64,000 bases of DNA from Diphasiastrum complanatum (Eukaryota; Streptophyta; Lycopodiopsida; Lycopodiales; Lycopodiaceae), in contig CM055092.1 in the NCBI GenBank assembly GCA_029204225.1, positions 44,508,309-44,572,308 of the forward strand, written 5' to 3'. Below, one piece after another: positions 46,591 through 58,168 of the stretch (positions are counted from its first letter, which is position 1; every line of letters begins with the position of its first letter). The position numbers and the translations under genes were made by a program. Under the pieces are notes generated by a model that saw nothing but the letters and a program-made list of their open reading frames with translations, did not search any database and was not told where the DNA came from.

Positions 46591-47215
46591 CCAACCATCC
46601 ATCATTTCACCATCAAGCACCACATTGCCTCAGTCACGCCCCACCACTTTTTGGTCGATAGCCCTTATAGCTAAACGATCGGCAGCTATCCTTGAATATA
46701 CCACCCCCGTGGACGCACCCGTGCTTTCACCGTCAGGAAGCACATTGCCTCAGTAATGCCCCCACCAAATCTAGTCGATAGCCCTTATAGCTAAACAATC
46801 GGCAACGTACCCCCCAATCGTGGACGCACCCGTGCTTTCACCGTTAGGCAGCACATTGCCTCAGTAATGCCGCCACCAAATTTGGTCGATAGCCCTTATA
46901 GCTAAACGAATGGCAGCTATCCTTGAATATACCACCCCCGTGGATGCACCCATGCTTTCACCGTTAGGCAGCACATTGCCTCAGTAACGCCCCTACCAAA
47001 TTTAGTCGATAGCCCTTATAGCTAAACGATCGGCAGCATACCACCCAAATCGTGGACGCACCCGTGCTTTCACCGTTAGGCAGCACATTGCCTCAGGAAC
47101 GCCCCCACCAAATTTGGTCGATAGCCCTTATAGCTAAATGAATAGTGGCCTTCGCGAATATGTCACCCCGCACCCCACGAGGCACAGACCGTGCTTACAC
47201 CATTCTAATGGCAGC
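46590..47215 (-). repeat. Tandem array of about 111-118-bp units in the E2 leader
   Basis: Five to six units, each containing CACCGTTAGGCAGCACATTG, then GATAGCCCTTATAGCTAAAC and CGTGGACGCACCCGTGCTTT (starts near 46608, 46726, 46837, 46955, 47066; a diverged one near 47199). The array lies between primer site and interior, like the leader repeats of the TR-GAG-like element. Confidence 0.85.
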
Positions 47216-48680
47216 ACATTGTCTCATCTATCCTACGTGAAGACGGCGCCAGGCTCGAACCGCGGAAACTGACCGTGCTTACACCTCAAGGGCAGCACTT
47301 TGACTCATCAAGCCCCCGTCCTGCCAACCACCCCGACCGTGGACGCACCCATGCTTACACTGTGGGCAGCACCTTGCACAACAGTTGTCTTGATGAACCC
47401 CAAACCGTGGCCATTTCCATGAGATCCGCATAGCTGACCGGCCAATCGGCTCTCATACCACATGTAGCGCAGGCATCTCAAAGGGAGCCGGGAACCACGA
47501 CTTAGCTTCCCAGCCTTCAACTCTTGCCATCCAAACCCACTTGACATACAAGCAGCCAACTCGCCAACAACGATCAAACTTAACCAACTTGAAGTTCCAG
47601 AAATCAACATTGAGATCCAACCTAGCGCCATGCCAGATCGGGGGTCCCGATGTGGGTGACTTCCCTCCAAGCAAGCCGCCCGACATACATCAAACTTAAC
47701 CAACTCGAAGCTTCGTTACAAACGAGTAACATCCATTTCAAGCAAGCGGTCTGACTTACATCAGACTTAACCAACTGAAAGCTTCGTCACGAGCGCTGGA
47801 AGCCAATCTGGCGCCACGCCAGACTGGACAGCCATAAACAGGTAACATCCACCCAAGCAAGCCATCCAACTCAGCTGACACGTTAGAGCCCGTTCCCCAA
47901 GAGCTTAACCCATTCACGTTCATGCAAGGAACACTCAGAACCACAAGCCGCGACATATATGGAAACAACCAATTCCTGGACCAAATGGTCCCGACAGCAT
48001 ACCGCTGGTGCCACGGACCGAATGGTCCCGACGGCATACCGCTGGCGTCCCGGGATATGACCCTCAGCTATGTGCCAAGTTAAAAATTTTGAAAGCGGCC
48101 TTACAACTGGCGCTTTTACCGAACACTGAAACTTAGAAGGTAATCATAGTCAGTTTCAGGAAAATCCCACTTTATTGAAAAATCTGAGAAGGTTACATTT
48201 CATGTGTGTGAGCGACCCTAGTCTCCGGGGCGCTAGCATGCCAAGGCGAGAGCCATGACAACATTCCAGCAAGGGAGGCTGAGACTTGGTTGGAGCTCGT
48301 CCTGAGTCGCAACCCGCACTCCCCTATAGTATTGGTGTGATTCGGCACCCCCCCTCATACCAAGCACTCTACCCAAGCTGGTAAAGCACGTTTTTTTCTC
48401 TCTAGGATTTTCTCTTTCTAGAAAGTCATTTTCTCTCTCTAGAATTTATTGATCCCTAGGCTTCCTTTAATCATGCCTAGATCGTGTGAGGTGATTGCAC
48501 ATCGATCTGAGCTCTTTGGACTCCGCTAGAACCGATCAAAGATTTTCAGCCATAAGAACTTGGCGCCGACTGGATTCTGGTCACAGTGGCGCCGGGAGCA
48601 GCAGGGGCGCTGCTGGCACCGGGGACATAGCTGGCGCCGATGGCCTCGGAAGTAAAGCTTGTAAAGATAGCTTTACAACA

Positions 48681-49292
48681 ACAAACCTCAGCTATGTGCC
48701 AATAAAAAAGTGTGAAGCGGCCTTACAACTAGCGCTTTTACCGAACACTGAAACCCAGAGGGTAATCAGAGTCAGTTTGAGGAAAATCCCACTTTATTGA
48801 TAAATCTAAGAAGGTTACATTTCAAGTGTGTGACCGACCCTAGTCTCTGAGGCGCTGGCATGCCAAGGCGAGTGCCAGGACAACATTCCAGCCAGGGAGG
48901 CTGAGACTTGGTTGGAGCTCGCACTGAGTCGCAACCCGCACTCCCCTATAGAATTCGTGGGATTCGCCACCTCCCCTCATACCAAGTACTCTACCCAGGC
49001 TGGTAAAGCACGTTTTCTCTGTCTAGGATTTTCTCTCTCTAGATAGTCATTTTCTCTCTGTAGAATTTATTGATCCCCAGGCTTCCTTTAATCATGCCTA
49101 GATCGTGTGAGATGATTGCACATCAATCTGAGTTCTCTGGACTTCGCTAGAACCGATCAAAGATTTTCAGCTATAGGAGCTTGGTGCCGGCTGGATTTTG
49201 GTCACAGTGGCACCGGGAGCAGCAGGGGTGCTGTTGGCGCCGGGGACAATGCTGGCGTCGGAAGTAAAGCTTGTAAAGGTAGCTTTACAACA
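48681..49292 (-). mobile_element. LTR of E3, right part
   Basis: Continues the E3 LTR from the E2 insertion point to the family end ACAACA at 49292. Next to it is the same polypurine junction as at 24535. Confidence 0.75.
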
Positions 49293-49687
49293 TCCACCCC
49301 ACCTTTATAAAATCTGATGTCCTCATCAGATGTCAGATTAAAGTAAAAGTGTCTCCCAATTAAAATAACTATACATTTAAGCTACTTGGCACAATACTCA
49401 ATTTCCTGGCCACTTTTTATTAACATTGAAGCTGACACACCACAAGTCGGAGGCTCAGCTCTTTGTACTGAAAAATACTTAACTTGAAAATATCACTTTG
49501 TCTGGGAAAAGCGTAGAGTTTATATCACTTACGTAAAACTCAAGAACCTTATTAACTGGTGACAGAGGCCTTTTTGTAAAATGTTTGCCCCCGTCGCTTC
49601 TGACTTTTGACTTTGGAACTATTTTGAGCTCCTGATTTGTCCTTGATGCACTTTGTGTTGAGCTTCCTGAGCTCCGTGCGCACGCGT

Positions 49688-49721
<34 letters not shown>

Positions 49722-49761
49722 TCTTGGGGATGGCTCTGATGAATTATCAGCTCCGATACCA
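49293..49761 (-). mobile_element. Short interior of E3 with primer-site-like end
   Basis: Starts with the polypurine tract (49293-49307), shares the block at 49388-49620 with E2, contains a (CA)n run at 49688-49719, and ends with GCTCCGATACCA (minus TGGTATCGGAGC), a one-mismatch tRNA-Met primer site. No protein is encoded, and the expected 5' LTR does not follow. Confidence 0.5.
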
Positions 49762-49824
49762 CTCTATGGGGAAACTTCCTAAATGAAGTCCAACCAATAT
49801 GGGAAAGACAATGAATACTATGAA

Positions 49825-50557
49825 GAACATTGTATGTTCCTAAACTCTCTACAAATCTGTCATCATTAAGTAGAATTACAGATCTAGGTCATAAGGTGGA
49901 GTTTGAGTCTGATCAATGCAATATTATTGAATGGAGCAATAAGATTCTTGCACTCACTAACCCTAGTATAACACATTGGAAAGCTCTTGTCAAAGTTCTG
50001 AGGTATTTTTGAGCTACTATGGATTTTTACATTTGTTATGGAGCATTCGACAACGACAAATTCAATTTACTCAATGGTTACACAAATGCAAGTTAAGTAG
50101 GAGATGTAGACACTCGTAAATCCACTTCTGGATTTACATTCTTTCTAAATAATGGTCCTATTTCATAGAACTGTCACAAGCAATCATCGATAGCTCTATC
50201 TTCCACTGAATCGGAGTAATTCGTAGCCTCTCAAGTTACAAAGGAACTTGGAAGCAATTTGGTTGAGGAACTTACTCTCAAATATTGGTCTGAATCAATA
50301 TGCTCCGATAATTTTATTTTCTGATAATCAAAAGTGCCATTGCCTTATTGGCCAACCCTAGGTTTCATTCCAGGAGTAAGCACATTGAAATCAAGTATCA
50401 CTACATCAGAAGCAAATTTCTCGACAAAGAGGCTAATTTGCAGTATTGTCAAACGCAAGATATGACATCAGACATTTTTACCAAAGCATTAAGCTTGGAT
50501 GCACATAGAAAATTTTGTGCATAACTAAGTTTGAAGATCAAGGAATTCATGGATTCA
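49825..50557 (+). pseudogene. Ty1/copia pol remnant: pre-integrase fused to RNase H
   Basis: The ORF 49830-50012 begins with the pre-integrase phrase MYVPKLSTNLSSLSRITDLG and then jumps to the RT/RNase H boundary phrase HWKALVKVLRYF, so integrase and RT are deleted. RNase H follows with stops: GDVDTRKSTSGFTFFLNNGP, IALSSTESE, and in shifted frames NPRFHSRSKHIEIKYHYIR-like, QTQDMTSDIFTKAL and LSLDAHRKF. These are standard copia RNase H landmarks. Several stops and frame changes make it dead. Confidence 0.8.
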
Positions 50558-50570
50558 AATCAAGGGGGAG
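50558..50570 (+). other. Copia polypurine tract
   Basis: AATCAAGGGGGAG directly precedes TGTTGGATTATTC, the classic copia junction of polypurine tract and 3' LTR. Confidence 0.8.
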
Positions 50571-51158
50571 TGTTGGATTATTCTCCTACTAATTGACTAA
50601 TCGATTTGTAATCTTCATCCAACCGATTATCCAAATCTGCAATTTTCTTCGTATTTTTACACAGTCTCTATAAAACTACTCAAAAAATGGTTCATAAGTG
50701 GTTATTGTCGCTTCGGCCACTTCGAAGACTTCGGACACTTTGGGTTTTTGCATTTGTTGCATATTTCAAAAAAATGTGAACTGTGCGACAAACAGTTTAT
50801 TTTTGCAGAGTGACAATTAACATTCCGCTTGGAATTAAAGCCACCAACTTGCATAATTTATCAGTAAGTGAATTTTCAGGAAGTCTTAACTGGACGAATG
50901 TCAGCACATCACAGTCAACTAGATGATGCAATTGACAACTTAATTTCTTAGTATAAATAGCTGATCATACTTCTACGCATTTACTATTTTCAGTCGATAC
51001 TACTCAACTTATTTCCAGTCGATAGTATCCATAGTGCTCGAGATAGAGCTAAGCACTATACTGATCATAAGAGATCTCCCTGAGATTTTAAAGTTGATGA
51101 CCAAGTATATCTTAGAATTCTAAAATATACTAGCCATCTAATCAACACCTTTATTACA
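50571..51158 (+). mobile_element. Copia 3' LTR (right end approximate)
   Basis: Begins TGTTGGATTATTC. The right end is a guess at a CA before 51160 (…CACCTTTATTACA). No second LTR is present in the window for comparison. Confidence 0.5.
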
Positions 51159-54100
51159 ATTGTAAATGATATTTCAATCAATTAGTATGACTTTATATAA
51201 GGTTATATAGGTCACACACCAACAACAAGAAAAAATATCATACATGTCACATATCACTAAGGTCTTCCATATATCAGAAATGCTTTTGATCATAAATCTA
51301 AATGACACTATGCAACCACCATTTAAGAGGTCACATGGCCAAAAAAAAAATCTCACTTTGACCATATAATTACATCATAAAATCACATCAAATCTATGAC
51401 ACCTAGATTTTTAACAAATCTAGATTTTCATGACATCATTGATTTGATATAATATTGTGTCATAAAATCTCAAAATACTTGTCAAATTAGTTGTTTAATA
51501 AAAATATCTACCATCATTATATCTCATGATTTTGTAGTTTATGTCAAATCTCAAAAAGAATCATAAAAACATAACATGTGTAAAAATTAAGTACGATCAT
51601 AATGATCCATGATTTTATCATGTATGTCCAATCATATCAAAAAATATCTTTTATGTCTTTTGTTTATTTTAAATCCCACAAATTTTTTTTGTCACAAAAT
51701 CAAGAAACAATTATGTCTTGTATGACATTTCAAGCATGTAAGCCCATGTGAGGGACCTCTGCACATGTAAAAATCCAAAAAAAATTGTGCGTGGAACATC
51801 CATGCATGGATATCACATGGATTATCCACGCAAAACTTGAATGCACATAAAAATAGATTCCACGACCGTTTTTCTCTTCTCTTTCTATTGCTTTGTTTCT
51901 TGCTCTTGTCTCATTGCCCTATTCATCTTGTTTTGATTAGGCCTCCAACTACTCTATTGCTCTTACTTTTGGTCTATTTCTTGCTCAAGCTCTTGCTCTA
52001 TTGCTCTATTATTTGCTCTTGTTTACTCCATTGATTTCAATTGCTTTTTATATTTTAAATTTCCTCAATATAATATGTTTAGTAAGACTTGGGCTTAAAA
52101 TACAATGTGGAGGATGTAAAAGAAAGTGAAGGGGATTTAGATGATGTGGACATTGATGTGAACCTAGAAGACGAAGCCAGAAGCGATGAGGGAGATAATG
52201 ATAGCGTGGATAGCACGTCGATAATCCACGTGTGGAATATTATCCATGCAGTATCCACGTTGAAGTCAACCCTTTTTTTTTGGATTCATTCTGGCATGGA
52301 TAATCCATGTGAAAATGCGACTTATTGCCTCGATATTCGGAGTCAGATGACGCCTTTCTAAAAAAGATTGGCATGAAAGATCCATGTGTGAATAATCCAG
52401 GGAATTTAAATATTCCATTCTCTAGCCACATGTATACAATTGTTACCAGAAATGATATTCGCATGGATAATCCACACGTGGATGTTCCACGCAAGAGTAT
52501 CTATGATGCCTATATCCATGCCAATCCACGCGAAACAAAATTTCATCTCGGGCCTATGTTTTGTGGATATTTACATGTTGTGTTCTTGTGTAATGAGACT
52601 TTGGGCCACTTAGCTTGTTGTCCCACATGAAGACACCCTTTAGGCATCACATGTGTCTTGTTGGAGTTCGAATCTTGATTGGATTTCCAAATTTGAAGCC
52701 AATCACTTGCCTTTGAAGCAAAATGACCTTTTGATGAGTGAGAAAATATCAAAATAGCAGCTAGGGCCACCATAGATACACATGCCTCGTGTGCCATCTT
52801 TCACACATCTTCTTTTCTGAGATCATGTCACTCACATTGAATTTGAAATTTCGAATTGTAGAATTCTAGTACGCAACAAATTTCAAACCAACAAGTTTCC
52901 AAATTGTTGGAAATTGGAATTCATCTCCAATAAGGTTTCCAAGCATTGATCCCAAATAGTAGTACCCCATGCCATAAGTCTTGACATTTTGTGTTTGATT
53001 GGAAACAAGTATGAGGGCCACACCATGGGCCATGCTTTAGATGACCTTCTAGACTCTTAGAGACCGACGATGGACAAAGCCTATAAATAAATGTTGATAA
53101 ACGTGAATATCTTAAAGGAGTTTAAGTTTATAATTCACCATTGTTGTCCTAGCATATAATAGTTTTTCATAACTGCTAATACCACTTAATGACTTTTTCC
53201 CAAGCCAAAATAAATGTTGATACCCAATAAGAGAAAATTATATATGTGGATGTTATCATCACCAAGTATGAATTATTGCTCAGCAAAACTAGCAAAGTAT
53301 AGGAATGGAACTATATCATAAAATATTTGACAATTTTGTATACAAGCCCCTTTTATGATAATATTTTTTGAAAAACTGAGAAGGTTTAGAATCTGTAGGT
53401 TTTTGAGGATAAATCAAAAGAGGTTTCTTGAGCACTAGTTTAAATATTAACAAAATGCTTGCATTAGGTACAAATATTCACAAAATTCCTAGTAGCTGGT
53501 GATTTTTGATGGTTATCTATTGGGTACAAAGCCAATATAGTGCACCCTGGATAAATGTTAGGCCTCGGGAATAATAAGAAGTTAACTAATGTAGAGGGTT
53601 AACACTAAGCAGGGTGGAAAAAAAAATTAACATATTTCAAGGGAACATATATCCAGGAAATCAGATAAAGAATGCAAACATTTATGGAGGAAATCCTGCA
53701 TCTAACGGCTGGGGCCTGGGCTAGCAAAACGCCCTAAAATAAATGTGTCCTAAAGACCCAAATTGTTGGACATAGCCCTCCCCTATCTTTAAAATAACAT
53801 TTAACCAGGTCAATTTCTTGAAGGCGGGAGTAAATTTTATTAATAAATAACAATTAACATTTCTACTGTGAAAAATCCTTGAGAATAGCCAAAATTAACT
53901 ACTAAGTAAGGTTAACATATATAGAGTTACGAGCACATGTAATAACAAATCCTACACCTGCAATTCTCAATAATGACTAGTTCTTTGTGAAATATAATAT
54001 ATGTATCCCCCAGTCCGATATGATACCCTCACAGCATAATATATTACTTATATTATTCCAATTTTGAACCCACATCACAGAAAGCACGAAGGTTCAAGCT

Positions 54101-55190
54101 TAAGCCATAAAAAGAATCCAAATCTCACAGAATAGGGGCTATGTTAGAGTCTAGATGCTTGGAATTTGATGATTAAAAGTTGAGCCATAAAAAACTGCGA
54201 ATAGGTCCTATTTATTTAGATAGTAGATGCGCAAGAGCAGATCTTCTAGATCTCCAATTGTATGATGAATTCATCATTCTACCCTGTCCTTACAATCAAA
54301 TCTATTACACTCTCATTTCTAAGCATACGGCCTTGTCAATCCATCATTTTTTCATTGTGAAGCCATGTTCTGGCTCACGAGTCCAGTACTCGCTGCTCTC
54401 TCCCAGGCCAGGAGTCACCCAATTTTCTGTCAAACGAAGAACGCTAATCGCTAGTGAAGAAGGCCCATCACCATGACGTGGAGCGCAGATGATTTCATTT
54501 GTCAGTGCAGATGATTTCATTTGTCAGTTAAGGTTGTGGTTCCGAATCCACCTTTCAGGCTTTCAGAGTCCCGACTCCTCTAAAACTCATATGTATTATG
54601 CCCACAGGCCAACTATTTTGACGTTTGTAGTTCAAACGTTCAAACTCACGTCTCACATTAAAGAGATTTTGAATTTTCATACAGCATGTGCACTTGAAGG
54701 TGTTTTTTAATCTGAAGATGTAAAACAAAATTTAAACCTTTTAAAACATAAGAGTTGTTTGTATGTCAAGAGAAATGATTTAGAACTAAAATTTGATTTT
54801 CTTTGAAAGGCCTTCCAAAATTCACATGTAATTGGAGGATGCAAATGCCAAGCCTGGCATCAGGATTCAGGACGTAGGGCCCTTCACTTTCAAGGATTTG
54901 AAGACTCAAGTATCTTTTGTTGGCATATTGCCCTGGGTATGATCATGATAAAGCGTCATCACCGGACCCACATGGCACACACTACTTTTGGTTCACTACT
55001 TTTGCCTTCAAGACACGACTCAGCACAATGCTGTCAGCACTAACCCGGGCCTATGTCTCAATTTAATGGTATCGGGAACGGTGCACGAGAGTATTTTTCC
55101 GCATTCTTAATACTTATTTGTCTTGGAGCTTGGCAGCTTACCATAAGTTACAAACTACAGTAACAGCTAACGTCTGATTTTTTATTTTGT
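51159..55190. other. AT-rich intergenic, no recognised gene
   Basis: Within it, 51800-52540 has many copies of the partly palindromic word ATGGATAATCCA(T/C)G and relatives. An acidic ORF at 52089-52361 (ESEGDLDDVDIDVNLEDEARSD) and a second at 52325-52630 have no known domain. A 22-bp tandem duplication (GCAGATGATTTCATTTGTCAG) is at about 54484-54528. Elsewhere I see nothing. Confidence 0.5.
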
Positions 55191-56734
55191 AAGGCGCTTC
55201 CAATGCGAAAAACTTAAGTCTTAAACCTAAACCCAAACCCAAAACTCAAATACAAAGAATAAAGTACCAATGACAAAAGGGAAAAGGTACGACCATTGCT
55301 GGTGGTGGGCCATCGCGGCCCGGGGTTGAGAACTTGAGCCCCCGAGCAATGCCACTCTCTAGACTCCAGAACTCAGCCGCCTAAGTTCTGGGTGCCAAAA
55401 ATAAGGTAAGGCTCTAATAAAGGTTTGAAGCGGTGCGTTTAGGGAGGTGCGTTAACCGAAGCGCCAAAGTTTTTATTGCTCATTCCTTCACACGTGTGTC
55501 TTATTGGCAGGATCCGCTGTGGATTGAGAGATTTGATTAGTGATAAGTGATAGTGATTCAGCACTGAATTCAAAAAGAAGGAAAGAAAGATAGATTCTGG
55601 CATGCGACCTAGAGGCTAGTAACTGGCTGGCGCGTGAGAGGAGGTTTCCGTGAAATTTGCTTGCATTGCTATTATTTTCTTCTATCTTGTTTTGCGTTTG
55701 TCTCTTGCTACTGCTGACCTCGTCCATCACAAGCCAGAAGATTGTGATTCCTAATGCAACCCAACTCATGACCCATGACTCATGAGTCATCAGTTTCGCA
55801 CATTGAAGACACAGGTGACGGTCCTTTCACTCTTTTGCTTGGTTTGAGCTCAACCGCCGGGTCTAATCGTAGGTACTTCACTGATATAGTTTCCAATCCT
55901 ATAGTGGCTAGCTTTGGTGTGACACGATCTAAGGCAACGCAGCACCTAGTGGAGGTGATTTTTTTTTTTCTGAAATTGGTGAGCCTGCTCATGTCACAAG
56001 ATGTGTCTCCAAGCTTTGAACTTGGAGTAATTTTAACTTCCCACAGTTTAATTTATGGAGTGGTTCATGTCGTTTGTTTTCGTCTTTGCTGTAGATTATT
56101 ATTACTCGCTGGCTCCACTCCGCGTTCGTTGCTATGTTTTCGTTCATAGCAGTCGTGACTCGTTACCCCTAGATATCTGACAATTGCAATCATCACTTTG
56201 GTGAAAGATGCCCTTACCCTTATTAAATTTACTCGTTCCCATTTACCGTAATTGCAGTCCTTTTTAGGTCAGTTTTCATAACATTAGGTGCATATTCCTC
56301 CCGGCCTGTGCTCTTTGATACTTTTCCTTTAAGTACTATTAGCTTTAATTACTAAATATGCAGCGTAACAATCATTAGAAAATAATAGGCAATCAGAAAG
56401 GCCAAAATGATAGCTCCAGCCTCCAAAACTCTCACGATGATCACTCTCACTTGTCCACAAGTATGACATGTTATCGATCATCTCAGTCTCAGATTATCTC
56501 TCCTGGCTTTCTTTATTCTGTGCTCCAAGCTTAATTGCTGATAAGGCCTACCCGTTAATCTCCGTAATTCGCAGAGCCTACCGTTTTTGTTTGTTAAGTT
56601 TTGCAAATTGTCAACTAACACTCAGTAGTTTGGTTTGTGTAAGTGAATTGAGGACGCTTTGTTTGTGTACATGTACTTGATTCCTGATTAGCTCTTTCAT
56701 ATTTTTGTTAGGTCTACATTGTTCGCTCGACAAG
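55191..56734 (+). promoter_or_regulatory. Upstream region of the ERF gene
   Basis: No confident TATA box or transcription start. A TTTTTGTTAG acceptor-like sequence at 56702-56711, 24 bp before the start codon, suggests an intron in the 5' UTR. ORFs at 55775-56149 and 56468-56680 carry no recognisable domain. Confidence 0.3.
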
Positions 56735-58168
56735 ATGCCAGCAGATAACCGTAAAGAACTACACTACAGAGGTGTGCGTAAGCGTCCATGGGGTCGGTAT
56801 TGTGCCGAAATACGAAATCCTCACACTAAGAACCGCGTCTGGTTGGGCACATTTGATACTCCAGAGGAAGCCGCCAGGGCATATGATTTGGCTAATCTGC
56901 GAATGCGAGGAACTAAGGCGTTCACAAACCTGAATGATTCACGAAAGTTGATGTTAGTCACGTCAGAGTCCATAAATGATTCCAAACAGCAGCCCTTTTC
57001 CTGTCTGAAAATGCCAGACAAAAGCTCTATCAATTTTCCGGATGGATACATGCGATCTCCCAGTGAATCGGCCAATAAGTACTCTGAAAAACCATTTTTC
57101 CTCGACGGACGATGTTCATCGGCCAATGATATATCTTCTCGTTCGCAAATGCGGATTGCAGATCGCTCCAATCTACAGTCGAACGATGGTATTATTCCCA
57201 TAACAGTTGATCGAAATTTTGCATTAATAGGTAGATCGGAGAGCAACGAAAGCCTGTTTTCATTCGGAAAGAGTATGACTAGCGAGCAACTTGGCTTGTC
57301 ACTAAGTCACTCTACTGGCAGCTTGTCCAACGAGTCGAAGCCAGGGCATTGGGCCAGTCCCTTGAACGTCTCCTTGGACGCATCTAGCATTTCGATAGAA
57401 CGTCCTAATGTTCTTGATTTAGCTGATATTCGACATTTCAGGTCATGCATGCATCCAGCTACGTGCACGCAGACACAAGCATCGGAATTTTGTGATGGGC
57501 ATTTACAAAAATCTCTTTCCTCACTCAGATGGGTCACCCACCATGCCATCTCTTCGGAGGCTAACAGCATAGGTTTTCTACAAAACAATAGATTTCCTGA
57601 TCATCAGCACAACGCGTCACTTTTCATGCAGAGTCAAAGCAACGCAATCATGGAGTCTACGGTCATTCCCATTGAACCTTGCAAAGAACTGTTTAATACC
57701 TTGGACTCTGGTCAATTTCAAGCCACGCAATTGACAGGAAATGTGAATATGGATTGCTTCTCCTTAACAAATTATTTTCCTGGTAGTTCTGAAAAGCTCA
57801 CAAAGGTTTTGCAAAGCACAGTTTCGAATAAAAATTTGCTTACTTCACATCAAATGTCTGATGACATAAAGCCACAATTCAGCAAGTTTGGTACTGAAGT
57901 TTGGAACTCTTCTTATGAGAGATTGTTTCAGAAGTCAAAGGATCGAAGTTGCGGATCTCCTGTCTCTTGTGTTTCCGATAGCGGCGAGTGTTCTGTTGGC
58001 AGTCAGCCGCCTCCTTCCAATTCTTCGGGTTCTAGTGTTCTTGACTGGCCTTCGCGTTTGTTTGATGGCCCTGCAATAGAAACTGCAAGGCCTCTTACAT
58101 GGCCAGACGATTTGTTTAGTGTAATTGTGCGACCTCCACTTCCATTACAAAATTCTTTGCTTACTTAA
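56735..58168 (+). CDS. AP2/ERF-family transcription factor (single AP2 domain)
   Basis: 477 residues, one uninterrupted exon from ATG 56735 ([17 protein letters not shown]). The frame is open to a TTG upstream, but this is the first ATG. The AP2 domain spans about residues 10-68: [40 protein letters not shown] and [10 protein letters not shown]. It includes the YRG and RAYD elements and the Trp/Arg residues that contact the GCC box or DRE. Ala follows Cys before EIR, as in ERF-type rather than DREB-type proteins. The roughly 400-residue C-terminal part is Ser-rich and disordered. It carries LGLSL (residues 186-190), which fits the LxLxL form of the EAR repression motif. A Ser/Pro-rich block ([20 protein letters not shown]) lies near the C terminus. 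It is nuclear DNA-binding by family. I cannot assign an orthologue. Confidence 0.93.
   Translation: MPADNRKELHYRGVRKRPWGRYCAEIRNPHTKNRVWLGTFDTPEEAARAYDLANLRMRGTKAFTNLNDSRKLMLVTSESINDSKQQPFSCLKMPDKSSINFPDGYMRSPSESANKYSEKPFFLDGRCSSANDISSRSQMRIADRSNLQSNDGIIPITVDRNFALIGRSESNESLFSFGKSMTSEQLGLSLSHSTGSLSNESKPGHWASPLNVSLDASSISIERPNVLDLADIRHFRSCMHPATCTQTQASEFCDGHLQKSLSSLRWVTHHAISSEANSIGFLQNNRFPDHQHNASLFMQSQSNAIMESTVIPIEPCKELFNTLDSGQFQATQLTGNVNMDCFSLTNYFPGSSEKLTKVLQSTVSNKNLLTSHQMSDDIKPQFSKFGTEVWNSSYERLFQKSKDRSCGSPVSCVSDSGECSVGSQPPPSNSSGSSVLDWPSRLFDGPAIETARPLTWPDDLFSVIVRPPLPLQNSLLT

Larger units (their letters stand above)
43708..48680 (-). mobile_element. LTR retrotransposon E2 without recognisable proteins (LARD-like)
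   Basis: 5.0 kb. The 5' LTR is 47463-48680 (1218 bp, complete). The 3' LTR starts at 43708 but lost its last roughly 90 bp and part of the adjoining interior near 44848. Flanking bases are ACAAC (43703-43707) and ACAAA (48681-48685), a near-perfect 5-bp target duplication. Host LTR sequence is continuous across it. A degenerate primer site lies at about 47449-47460 (GCTCTCATACCA). The interior has no gag, protease or RT in any frame I can read. Confidence 0.8.

Noticed and set aside
46590-47215. CRISPR-like or satellite array
   Set aside because: Units of about 115 bp have no unique spacers, lie in the leader of an LTR element, and the genome is a plant's.
52089-52361. Acidic ORF as a small gene
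   Set aside because: Only an acidic stretch, no start context, and it runs into the repeated ATGGATAATCC words; unsupported without homologues.
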